Part shown: in pieces, positions 43,454-51,892 of the stretch
How the letters are laid out: every line of letters begins with the position of its first letter
Numbering within the stretch: position 1 is the stretch's first letter
Source: G965240365 sp965240365
GTDB taxonomy: Bacteria; Pseudomonadota; Gammaproteobacteria; Eutrophobiales; Eutrophobiaceae
NCBI GenBank assembly: GCA_965240365.1
Contig: OZ251218.1
Coordinates: 868,001 to 932,000 of the forward strand
Length of the DNA: 64,000 nucleotides
Direction of reading: 5' to 3'
Notes under the pieces: generated by a model
Seen by the model: the letters and a program-made list of their open reading frames with translations, nothing else
What the model was told of the DNA's origin: nothing
Database searches by the model: none
Program-made: the position numbers and the translations under genes

Positions 43454-44338
43454 TTAATTCTCTTCGACAAGAAAGTCTTTAATCGCAGAAGCCGTTAGCC
43501 TTGGTTGTTGCAGATGCAACATATGACCAGAGTCTTCAATAAGGAAATACGCAGAATCATCAACCCCTAAAATTTCTCTCGCGGTATCTATTCTGCCTGA
43601 CTTTTCAGCGCTCTCATATACCCAAGATTGCTCAGCCATAACAATCGAAACCTGCGCTGTAATTTCACTCCAAACCTCTTTTACATCATCAAACAAGTAA
43701 CGATATGGATTCGTATACCGGTGTTTATGGTCATGTTTTAACTGAAATGTTCCTTCTTTAGCTGCCGGCTTGGCCCATAAGTCACATAAATCATTGACGA
43801 GTGCATCAGATAAATCTGGGTTCATTGCCTTGATAGAAGCAATAAGTTGCTCTTTACTTTCGTAGACTTTCACGGGTTCATTACTTAACACTTCTTTTAA
43901 CCATAGCCGTTGCTTGATCGGGGTATCGCTACTCTTGGACTCAGGCAAACCTAAACTGTCTAACGCGATCACTTTATCGACCTTTTCATACAGTAACCCA
44001 GCGTACATCAGAACTATGTTTGCACCCATACTGTGGCCTATCAAAGTTGCTTTTTTATCCGAAGAGTAATGATCAACAATCACATCTAGATCAGCAATAT
44101 AATCAGGGACCCAATAACCGTTGTCGACATGCTCAGATTCACCAAAGCCACGCAGGTCTGGTGCGACGATATAGAATTGATCCGTCAAATAAGGAACTAA
44201 ATATTTAAAAGAAGCCCCGCAATCCATCCATCCATGTAGAAGTATCAACAAAGGCTTCGAGCTATCACCCCATTCATGTAAATGATACTGGAGCCCTCTG
44301 ACAATTAACTTTTTTGATTTGTAATAGCGTTCACTCAT
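43454..44338 (-). CDS. Alpha/beta hydrolase
   Basis: 294 aa, noticeably AT-rich. The oxyanion motif is LHGWMDCGASF, the nucleophile elbow GHSMGANI (Ser), and the late His is in IEDSGHMLHLQQP; an Asp lies in the DLCDL/RGFGES context. Esterase or lipase-like, substrate unknown. It follows etfBA on the same strand but is separated by a terminator, so it is probably transcribed independently. Confidence 0.88.
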   Translation of the reverse strand: MSERYYKSKKLIVRGLQYHLHEWGDSSKPLLILLHGWMDCGASFKYLVPYLTDQFYIVAPDLRGFGESEHVDNGYWVPDYIADLDVIVDHYSSDKKATLIGHSMGANIVLMYAGLLYEKVDKVIALDSLGLPESKSSDTPIKQRLWLKEVLSNEPVKVYESKEQLIASIKAMNPDLSDALVNDLCDLWAKPAAKEGTFQLKHDHKHRYTNPYRYLFDDVKEVWSEITAQVSIVMAEQSWVYESAEKSGRIDTAREILGVDDSAYFLIEDSGHMLHLQQPRLTASAIKDFLVEEN

Positions 44339-44439
44339 TGATAAATAATCACCTCGGTCACTGCCTATAATACTGTAAGGAAAACAGTATTGTTTACTAA
44401 CAACGTTTGCTTACTATTTAGTTGCTTACGAATAAATAA

Positions 44440-44472
44440 GCCCCAAAACCGAATAGGCTTTGGGGCTTAACT
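44440..44472 (-). terminator. Intrinsic terminator after etfA
   Basis: AAGCCCCAAA...TTTGGGGCTT hairpin followed on the reverse strand by TATTTATTCG, 40 bp after the etfA stop. Confidence 0.85.
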
Positions 44473-44509
44473 GGTCGATCTTAATTGTCTTTATTGAACG
44501 AACACGCTT

Positions 44510-45436
44510 TTAAAGCGCAGCTTCAAGTTCAGGCACTGCCTCAAATAAATCAGCGACTAAGCCATAATCAGCCACTTGAAAAATTGGAGCTTCTTCGTCT
44601 TTGTTAATAGCAACAATCACTTTACTGTCTTTCATACCAGCAAGATGCTGAATTGCGCCAGAGATACCAATCGCTATATACAAGTTCGGCGCGATCACCT
44701 TGCCCGTTTGACCTACTTGATAATCGTTGGGAACATAGCCAGCGTCAACTGCTGCTCGCGAAGCACCGACTGCGGCGCCTAGTTTATCCGCCAAGCCTTC
44801 AATTATTTTAAAGTTTTCAGCACTACCGACACCACGACCACCTGACACAACAATATCTGCCGCGCCTAAATCTGGCCGTTCAGACTCAGTTAACTCTCGC
44901 CCAACCAATGACGTTGATCCATTCGCAGCCGTTGATTCAATCGTCACCACTTCAGCCGAGCCCGCTGTGTCAGCCGCATCGAAACCAGTCGTACGAACAG
45001 TAATTACTTTTGTCGCATCACTGCTTTGTACTGTTGCAATAGCATTACCAGCGTAAATTGGTCGTTTGAAAGTATCGGCAGATTCAACGCTAATTATGTC
45101 GGATATCTGCGAAGAATCTATCAAAGCAGAAACGCGCGGCATAATGTCTTTGCCGGTTGTGGTCGAAGCGGTGATTAGGTAACCATAATCAGCAGCCAAC
45201 TTAACGATTAAGTCTGATATTTCGGTGGCTAATGGCTCTTTATAATGATCAGCATCTGCTAATAGAACTTTACTAACGCCAGAAACTTGTGCTGCTTGAT
45301 TTGCAACTTCACTCGCGCCACTACCCGCAACCAAAATATGTACATCGCCACCAATTTGAGAAGCCGCAGAAACAGCATCAAGCGTAGATGCATGTAATTC
45401 AGAATTATTATGTTGTGCAATAACTAATATACTCAT
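44510..45436 (-). CDS. etfA: Electron transfer flavoprotein alpha subunit
   Basis: 308 aa. The C-terminal FAD-binding domain is complete: VSGGRGVGSAENFKIIEGLADKLGAAVGASRAAVDAGYVPNDYQVGQTGK, then YIAIGISGAIQHLAGMKDSKVIVAINKDEEAPIF. With EtfB it passes electrons from acyl-CoA and related dehydrogenases to ETF:quinone oxidoreductase. GC content is visibly lower than in the surrounding islands and the protein resembles marine gammaproteobacterial EtfA. RBS GAGGGAG; 12 bp after etfB. Confidence 0.96.
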   Translation of the reverse strand: MSILVIAQHNNSELHASTLDAVSAASQIGGDVHILVAGSGASEVANQAAQVSGVSKVLLADADHYKEPLATEISDLIVKLAADYGYLITASTTTGKDIMPRVSALIDSSQISDIISVESADTFKRPIYAGNAIATVQSSDATKVITVRTTGFDAADTAGSAEVVTIESTAANGSTSLVGRELTESERPDLGAADIVVSGGRGVGSAENFKIIEGLADKLGAAVGASRAAVDAGYVPNDYQVGQTGKVIAPNLYIAIGISGAIQHLAGMKDSKVIVAINKDEEAPIFQVADYGLVADLFEAVPELEAAL

Positions 45437-45448
45437 GATATCTCCCTC

Positions 45449-46198
45449 TTAAATCGCTTTCGCTTCGTTCTTTAATTTTTCGACCAACTCTTGGACAGAG
45501 CCAACCATGACGCCTGCTGATCTTTCTGCAGGTGGACTAACATTCAGCACTGTTTGACGTTTAGCCGTATCAACGCCTGTGTCTGCAGCCGCAATAACGC
45601 CTAATGGTTTCTTTTTAGCTTTCATGATATTTGGTAGCGCCGGGTAACGAGGCTCGTTAAGACGTAAGTCTGTTGTAATAATCGCTGGTGTAGGAAGTGA
45701 GATAGTTTCTAAGCCGCCATCAATTTCACGCGTAACCTTAGCTGATTCTCCATCAACCTCAACTTCAGAAGCAAATGTTGCTTGTGGCCAGCCCAATAGT
45801 GCTGACAACATTTGGCCCGTTTGATTGTTATCACCGTCAATCGATTGCTTACCTGTGATAACCAAACCTGGCTTTTCTTGCTCAACAACATGTTTCAACA
45901 ATTTAGCAATTGCGAGTGGCTCTAGGTCATTATCGGCGTCAATACGAATCGCACGATCAGCGCCCATTGCCAAGCCAGAACGGATAACTGTGTCTATATC
46001 AGCACTACCCACACTCACTATAACGACTTCATCAGCTTTACCAGCTTCTTTTAGTCGAATCGCCTCTTCAAGGGCAATTTCACAAAAAGGATTTAACGAC
46101 ATCTTGACGTTTTCTGTGTCTACGCCAGAGCCATCACTTTTAACACGAATGCTGACATAAGCATCTACCACTCGTTTTACTGGGACCAAGATTTTCAT
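45449..46198 (-). CDS. etfB: Electron transfer flavoprotein beta subunit
   Basis: 249 aa. MKILVPVKRVVDAYV start, AMP/FAD-contacting segments VIVSVGSADIDTVIRSGLAMGADRAIRI and the ETF beta signature VTREIDGGLETISLPTPAIITTDLRLNEPRY. First gene of the etfBA pair. The upstream 300 bp carry a striking palindrome and a second half-size site, suggesting a dedicated repressor. No electron donor dehydrogenase with matching base composition is adjacent. Confidence 0.97.
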   Translation of the reverse strand: MKILVPVKRVVDAYVSIRVKSDGSGVDTENVKMSLNPFCEIALEEAIRLKEAGKADEVVIVSVGSADIDTVIRSGLAMGADRAIRIDADNDLEPLAIAKLLKHVVEQEKPGLVITGKQSIDGDNNQTGQMLSALLGWPQATFASEVEVDGESAKVTREIDGGLETISLPTPAIITTDLRLNEPRYPALPNIMKAKKKPLGVIAAADTGVDTAKRQTVLNVSPPAERSAGVMVGSVQELVEKLKNEAKAI

Positions 46199-46342
46199 GC
46201 AATCTCCTCAAAGTTTATTTTAAATATCAAGTATTTATTCCTTCAACATATTACGTTACTCATCATCGTCACTTTGGCAATTTAAGAGCACACCCTAACC
46301 TTTGAAGGATCAAGAGCCGTAATTCTATGATATGGGGCGCAA

Positions 46343-46425
46343 ATATTCAATAAATGTCTACATTTATTGAATATAAATAAAAAATATTACTTTTATTCTT
46401 ATTTAAACTAAAAATGTTGACATTT
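46343..46425. promoter_or_regulatory. 32-bp perfect palindrome and second related site upstream of etfBA
   Basis: 46,343-46,374: ATATTCAATAAATGT, two centre bases CT, then its exact reverse complement. 46,412-46,425: AAATGT-TG-ACATTT, the same core. Both lie 145-230 bp upstream of etfB in AT-rich DNA and lack a T-run, so operator sites for a dimeric (TetR- or GntR-type) regulator are more likely than a terminator. Confidence 0.6.
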
Positions 46426-46496
46426 CATCTAATAAACTTATTCTATGGAGCAGAAACTACACATAAGTGTTGAGAGAAACCCTGTTCGCCTATCTA

Positions 46497-46919
46497 GGCT
46501 ATGGTGCGCACCGCCGCGCCGTGAAACCAGCGCAGCAGACTGGCGGTCCAGGCGATCGGCACCGGAAACCGCGCTTTGACGTACTCTGGGAACCGGGTGT
46601 GATAGGCGCTCGTAAACGGCCTGCGACAGCACCGGCAATAGCGTCGCGCTGCCAGGCCGAGCGGGCCCTCGGTGGCGATGTGGATACAATCGGGGTCGAA
46701 GTCATCAAGGTTGCACTGTACGCTGCGCCCGGCAAATAGCGACAAGCGGATCTCGGGATAGGTTGGCATCGGCATCGTGCGCCGGTTCTCGGGCGTGACC
46801 ATCAATATGTCGTGCCCCATTGCCTTAAGTTCGTCACGCGTTTGTGAGAGGATCTGGACCACGCCGTTGATCTGTGGTTTCCAGGCATCTGTGACGATGG
46901 CAATGCGCATGCGGCGCAT
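46497..46919 (-). pseudogene. GT4-type glycosyltransferase, N-terminal fragment
   Basis: MRRMRIAIVTDAWKPQINGV, LKAMGHDILMVTPENR and DCIHIATEGPLGLAARRY are the N-terminal Rossmann domain of alpha-mannosyltransferase-like family 4 enzymes; the frame is cut after LLRWFHGAAVRTIA, near the etf island edge at about 46,495. Its 5' end and its divergence from hipB are native, since copy B at 39.5 kb retains only its first 18 codons. Confidence 0.8.
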
Positions 46920-47088
46920 ACTTCGTGTCGTTTGTGAAAATCATGTCAATATGTTGCTAATGCAACATAACCTGTCAAATTGGGCCTGTCAACGATTTTT
47001 ACCCTTGCAAGCCCGGAACTTTCCGAGCAGGAAAGTCTTGCTTGAAACCGGCTTGAAACGGTATTATTTTCCCAAACGGGAAAGAAAA

Positions 47089-47304
47089 ATGACAGCAAAG
47101 CAGATCGGAAAACTGATACGCGACACGCGCAAAATCCAGGGGCTGCGCCAAGATGAACTGGCGGCCGCGGCCGGCGTTGGCCTGCGTTTTCTGGTTGAGC
47201 TGGAAGCCGGCAAGGAGACCGCCCAGCTTGGCAAAACGCTGAGCGTGCTCTCGGCGCTGGGCTGCGCTATCGACATCAAGCCACCGGACGCGGGCGGCCA
47301 ATGA
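47089..47304 (+). CDS. hipB: HipB-like XRE antitoxin, copy C
   Basis: 71 aa starting MTAKQIGKLIRDTRKIQGLR, same domain layout as copy B. It retains the operator pair upstream and overlaps hipA by four bases. The Asp in GCAIDIKPPD agrees with the 11.6-kb remnant, so the Tyr in copy B is the derived state. Confidence 0.82.
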   Translation: MTAKQIGKLIRDTRKIQGLRQDELAAAAGVGLRFLVELEAGKETAQLGKTLSVLSALGCAIDIKPPDAGGQ

Positions 47305-47717
47305 CGAACGCCCTGACCGTCTGGTGGGATCATGCAATGGTCGGCGCACTGAGGATAAACCGACATGGCGACACGTCTTTTTCCTACGCTGAAACATGGC
47401 TGGGGCGCCCTTCCGCGCGCGCGATTTCCGTCTCCCTGCCCCTGCGCGCCGCGCCGTTTTCAAGGCGTGAAAGCCGGCCTTTTTTTGAAGGACTTTTGCC
47501 GGAAGAAAGCCAGCGCATTGCGATTGCCGGCGCGCTTGGACTCTCGGAAGGGAACGAATTTCGCCTGCTGGAGGCGCTCGGCGGCGAGGTCGCCGGCGCG
47601 CTTTCCCTGTGGCCGGAGGGACAGCGGCCGCCCGTTGCGGCGGCGGCGATTGAACCGGCGCAAGCACCCGCCGATGAGGCGCTGGTCGACATTCTAAACC
47701 GCCTGCCCGCCCGATGC
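47301..47717 (+). pseudogene. hipA: hipA 5' fragment, truncated by IS91, copy C
   Basis: HipA_N domain only, ending NRLPAR at the same IS91 joint as copy B; the identical breakpoint shows the duplication happened after IS91 insertion. Confidence 0.85.
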
Positions 47718-48652
47718 TCGCTGGCGTATACGCTGAAGATGCCAGGGGGAAGATGTGCTTTCATTGGGTGAAGGCGCCGACTCAAGAAGAGTTGCTACGT
47801 TTAACGCATACCCTGAGTCATCGTGTTGCCCGGTTCCTGGAAAGGCGAGGGCTGCTTGAACGTGATGTGGAAAACAGCTACTTGGTGTTTGAGCAGCAGG
47901 AAGAGGATGTGATGCAGCAGCTTTACGGTCATTCGGTGAGCTACCGAATCGCGGTGGGTCCACACCAAGGCCGTAAGGTTTTCACATTGCAAACCCTGCT
48001 CAAGACGCCCTGCCGCGATGGCACTACGCATGTGCTCTTTGAGCCACTGGATTTTATTGCACGGCTGGCAGCCCTGGCGCCTAAACCCAGGGTCAACTTA
48101 ACCCCTTTCCACGGTGTCTTCGCCCCCAACAGTAAACACCGCATTCAGCTAACCCCGGCCAGGCGGGGAAAAGGATCGCAGCAACACACAGGCACGAACG
48201 CCTGACTGGAAAAAACACCGCCAGAGCGGCGCCGGGCAATGACCTGGATGCAACGCTTGAAACGGGTTTTCAATATCAACATCGAAACCTGTGAACGTTG
48301 CGGTGGCCAGGTCAAGGTCATTGCCAGTATCGAAGCGCCGGCGGTGCTCGCACATATTCTAAAACACTTGAAACAAAAGGAAGCCTTGCAAGCCGGCATT
48401 CAACCGTACGAACTAACGCCGAAACGCGCGCCGCCGGTGTCGAGGCTGTTCGATTAACATTTCCCATCGACACTGCGGGCAGGGTGGGATTCCGTTCGTG
48501 GGTCAGACATTCATGCTTTGCTGTTCTAGCCAAAGCAGCTAAAAATCAGTCCGATTTCCATCCAGAGCAACTAGAAAAAGACAAGAAAGCGCCCGTAAAC
48601 CCGCATTTGTCTTTGCTTGTGTATGCCCAACAGGGCGTTTATTCTACTTATA
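47718..48652 (+). mobile_element. Truncated IS91-type unit, copy C, with internal deletion
   Basis: As copy B, but 189 bp between GCAAACCCTG and CTCAAGACGCCC are missing (in-frame loss of PPLAGGEDSG...to RYQ). A separate frameshift precedes the MTWMQRLKRVF tail. It directly truncates the sugar permease gene on its right. Confidence 0.82.
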
Positions 48653-49388
48653 CCCTGCGGCAATTGTATTGGCAATTCTTTGGGCAAGCCCGCTGATCTA
48701 CGCGATTTGGACTGCCATTCATCCTGCCGCTTATGAAGCTGATTTTTACCTCTTTGCACCGCTGACCCTTGAAAATTTCATCAAGGCGTGGGATGCGGTA
48801 CCTTTTGCGAGGTATTTTTTAAATACATTCATCTTGGTCACAATGATCTTGGTGTGTCAGTTTATTTTATGCACATTGGCAGCATATTATTTTGCACGGT
48901 TTAAATTCCGTGGCCGCGATTTTTTATTCTTTGTCGTGTTGCTACAACTATTGATTATGCCTGACATCTTGATCGTTGAAAATTATCAGATGATCAGGAA
49001 GCTAAATCTTGTCGATACGATCACGGCAATTGCCCTGCCCTATGTCGCATCAGGTTTTGGCGTTTTCCTAATCCGCCAAACCTTTCTAACCGTGCCAAAA
49101 GAATTGGATGATGCTGCTAAGATTGAAGGGGCGGGACCTCTTGCGATTTTGTGGCGCGTCTCCGCGTCACACCATTGGAACAATTTCCTTTGGCCGCTCG
49201 TTATTACCAACTCTGTAGAGACGCGGCCTTTAACCGTTGGGCTCAGCGTCTTTTCGACAACCGATTCCGGCATTGAATGGTCCGTCATCAATGCGGCAAC
49301 TTTGATGACCTCAGCCCCGCTGCTGATTGCCTTTTTGCTGTTTCAGCGACAATTCGTTCAAAGTTTCATGCGTGCAGGAATTAAATAA
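48653..49388 (+). pseudogene. Carbohydrate ABC transporter permease (MalG/UgpE type), 5' truncated with EAA-loop deletion
   Basis: Starts inside the first helix (VLAILWASPLIYAIWTAI) at the IS91 edge. Five further helices are visible, but the cytoplasmic EAA loop reads DDAAKIEGAGPLAILWRV and then jumps to SASHHWNNFLWPLVITNSVET, so about 15 residues of the ATPase-contact segment are missing. It closely resembles glycerol-3-phosphate/sugar permeases. Probably non-functional for both reasons. Confidence 0.8.
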
Positions 49389-50814
49389 CAGGCTTATTTT
49401 GGTCCCATAATTGACTGCATAAAGGCGGAATTTCGCTTTCAATCGCTTGCATGGCGTCAACGATGAGGTCTTCGCGCCACCGCCGTCCGGCGATTTGTAC
49501 GCCGATCGGTTGGCGTCCGGTCGGTAACTCGGCAATATGTGTCGGTATATTACCTGCCGGAAGACCCGTAAAATTCATGATGAAAGACCAGTGCGCGCGC
49601 CCTAATACCTCACGAACCCCTTCCGGGCCTTCCGTATCACGGCCCGCAGAAAAGAAAGGGGTTAAAAGAAAGGGGGTTAAGACAAGCGGGTAATCTTCTA
49701 AAAACAAGGACCATTGACGTGCGTAATGGGTACGACGCGCCAGCATTGCGATGGCTTCCTCGTCCTCATAGGGTGGAAAATCTGCATAATAGGCGTCAAA
49801 TATCTCGTTAATCTGATCCGAGCCATGATTTCGGATATCTGCACCCAATAGCGCTTTTACTTCTCCTAACAAGGTACGATAGCCAACTTCACCCGTTTCT
49901 TTGGCGAGCGGTGGGTCAACTTCTTCTACGGCATATCCGGCCTTTGATAAGGCGGATGCGGCTTTATCGATCGCGACGGCAACATCCGCATGCATGCCAA
50001 ACCCAAAATCATCTTTACTGACGGCAACGCGTACAGGGCCTTTAATCGGTGCCCCGCGCCATGGTAACGGTACATGAAAGGGATCATGAGGGTCCGGCGC
50101 AATAATAGCGGGCATCGCAAGATTAAGATCGGCCGCATTTCTTGCGAGCAAACCTTGCACGGACATAGATTGCGCAAGCAGGCCTCTTTCCACTTTTTGG
50201 CTGGGATTCCAGGCCGGAACCCGGCTTAAGCCCGGTTTAACCGTCACCGCCCCGTTTGCCGAGGCCGGGAACCGCAGTGAACCGCCGATATCATTGCCAT
50301 GCGCGAGCGCCCCAATACCAGCCATGACGGCCGATCCGGCCCCGCCTGAGGAACCGCCGGCAGAGATGTGGCGGCCCCAAGGATTGTATGTGCGCCCGTA
50401 AAGCGGATTATCCGTATCCGCGCGAAACGAGAATTCCGGCGTATTCGTGCGTCCGATTATGACCGCCCCTGCCGCCTTTAGATTGCGCACAATGGGGGCA
50501 TCACCGGGAGCAATCACATTTTTGAAGGCTGCAACCCCATTACTGGTCGCATGCCCTTTTTGATCTATGTTGATCTTAATTGTTACCGGGACACCGTGCA
50601 GAACACCTTTGGGTGAACGGCTTGCATCAAGCTCTGTGGCATCGCGTCTGGCTTCATCCGCAAGCGTTTCGACAACGGCATTGAGAGCCGGATTAACTTC
50701 TTCCAGCCTCGCAAGTGCTGCCTCGGTCACCTCAGTGGCCGAGATGGCGTTTGCGTGTGTCGCGGTTGTAATTTCGGTTGTGGTCCATTGCCAAAGTGGC
50801 TTGTTTGCTGACAT
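49381..50814 (-). CDS. Amidase (amidase-signature family)
   Basis: 477 aa. The signature GGSSGGAGSAVMAGIGALAHGNDIGGSLRFPAS holds the cis-Ser and nucleophile Ser; the catalytic Lys is in GVPVTIKINIDQKG. The C-terminus RWREDLIVDAMQAIES is as in GatA-like amidases. As the last gene of the peptide-transporter operon, it likely hydrolyses an amide bond in the imported compound. It overlaps the sugar permease remnant tail to tail by 8 bp. Confidence 0.92.
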   Translation of the reverse strand: MSANKPLWQWTTTEITTATHANAISATEVTEAALARLEEVNPALNAVVETLADEARRDATELDASRSPKGVLHGVPVTIKINIDQKGHATSNGVAAFKNVIAPGDAPIVRNLKAAGAVIIGRTNTPEFSFRADTDNPLYGRTYNPWGRHISAGGSSGGAGSAVMAGIGALAHGNDIGGSLRFPASANGAVTVKPGLSRVPAWNPSQKVERGLLAQSMSVQGLLARNAADLNLAMPAIIAPDPHDPFHVPLPWRGAPIKGPVRVAVSKDDFGFGMHADVAVAIDKAASALSKAGYAVEEVDPPLAKETGEVGYRTLLGEVKALLGADIRNHGSDQINEIFDAYYADFPPYEDEEAIAMLARRTHYARQWSLFLEDYPLVLTPFLLTPFFSAGRDTEGPEGVREVLGRAHWSFIMNFTGLPAGNIPTHIAELPTGRQPIGVQIAGRRWREDLIVDAMQAIESEIPPLCSQLWDQNKPVI

Positions 50815-50854
50815 TTTATTTCCTCATATACCGCATTTAAACACGCTATCGGTT

Positions 50855-51871
50855 CTATGATGCACTGTTAAAGCACGGCAATAGATCATTTTTATGCGGC
50901 GTTGCCGCGTATACGCCGCGTGCGATTGCACGGCTTAGGCAGACCGCGGCAGCAAATCCCAAATCCCGAAAAACTTCATGATCAACCTGGCCTTTTCTGG
51001 TCGAAACGCCAAAAACCAGATCACCGTCCCAAGGGGTGTGAGAGGGGATGATTGCGCGCGCCATACCGTCATGTGTATTAACGGCTAACCGATGGCATTG
51101 GGCCTTACTCAAAGGCGCATCCGTCGCCACAATTGCGATTGTGGTATTTGACATCTCGGAATTGGCAAGCTGCATTGCCAATTCTTTTGGGCTTGTCTGG
51201 CGTTCTAGAGACAGTGGCGCGTTACCAATTCCTCTGCCGCCAAACTCATCGCCAATTTCAAAGGGTGCCGCCCAAAAATGCTGGTTGTCATTTGTTGTCA
51301 CGCTGCCAAGAGGATTTGCAACAACGAGCGCGCCTATGGTGTAACCGGTGTCAAGCTTAAGCGATGCAGAGCCTAAACCGCCCTTAACGGTCGCGGTAAG
51401 AGCCCCGATACCCGCACCGACAGAGCCTATGTCAAACGCTTCGGCGGCCGCTTTGAGCGCAGATCTGCCCAAATCGTAATATGGATTTTTTTTCCAATTT
51501 TTGTCACCCCCGTTGATCAGGTCAAAAATAATCGCCCCCGGTACGATCGGAACCCGAATTGATCCTACGGCGAAACCTCTTCCCCGTTCACGTAAACCAT
51601 CCATTACACCGGAACAGGCATCTAATCCGAAGGCTGATCCGCCGGATAAAACCAATGCGTCAATTTGATCCACTGTTTTGTCGGGCGCGAGTAAATCGGT
51701 TTCTTTTGTCCCCGGAGCGCCGCCCATGACGTGGACACTGGCAATGAAAGGATCATCCCCGACCAGGACTGTCGCGCCGCTTTTTACGTCTTCATTTTCA
51801 GCATTGCCAACATGCAACCCAATAACATCCGTAATTAGATTCTTGGGACCAGGTTTATATGCAGCGCCCAT
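50855..51871 (-). CDS. P1-family peptidase (DmpA/aminopeptidase-like)
   Basis: 338 aa, peptidase family S58/P1 N-terminal-nucleophile hydrolase. VIGLHVGNAENEDVKSGATVLVGD and VLSGGSAFGLDACSGVMDGL are family motifs; the self-cleavage site is predicted before Thr243 in MSNTTIAIVATDAPLS. Relatives cleave L-aminopeptide, D-Ala-amide or beta-peptide bonds. Placed 22 bp after the ATPase stop, it probably processes what the transporter brings in. Confidence 0.88.
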   Translation of the reverse strand: MGAAYKPGPKNLITDVIGLHVGNAENEDVKSGATVLVGDDPFIASVHVMGGAPGTKETDLLAPDKTVDQIDALVLSGGSAFGLDACSGVMDGLRERGRGFAVGSIRVPIVPGAIIFDLINGGDKNWKKNPYYDLGRSALKAAAEAFDIGSVGAGIGALTATVKGGLGSASLKLDTGYTIGALVVANPLGSVTTNDNQHFWAAPFEIGDEFGGRGIGNAPLSLERQTSPKELAMQLANSEMSNTTIAIVATDAPLSKAQCHRLAVNTHDGMARAIIPSHTPWDGDLVFGVSTRKGQVDHEVFRDLGFAAAVCLSRAIARGVYAATPHKNDLLPCFNSAS

Positions 51872-51892
51872 TGTTCATAAAACCTCTGGAAG

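Larger units (their letters stand above)
46869..47717 (+). repeat. Duplicated hipBA segment, copy C
   Basis: Counterpart of 39,498-40,346. Nearly identical, with a few substitutions (for example hipB residue 3 Ala for Pro and Asp for Tyr in GCAIDIKP). This copy keeps the longer left flank (glycosyltransferase 5' half). Confidence 0.85.

Noticed and set aside
46343..46374. Transcription terminator upstream of etfBA
   Set aside because: AT-rich stem without a following T-run, and positioned upstream of the operon with a related second site; an operator is more plausible.
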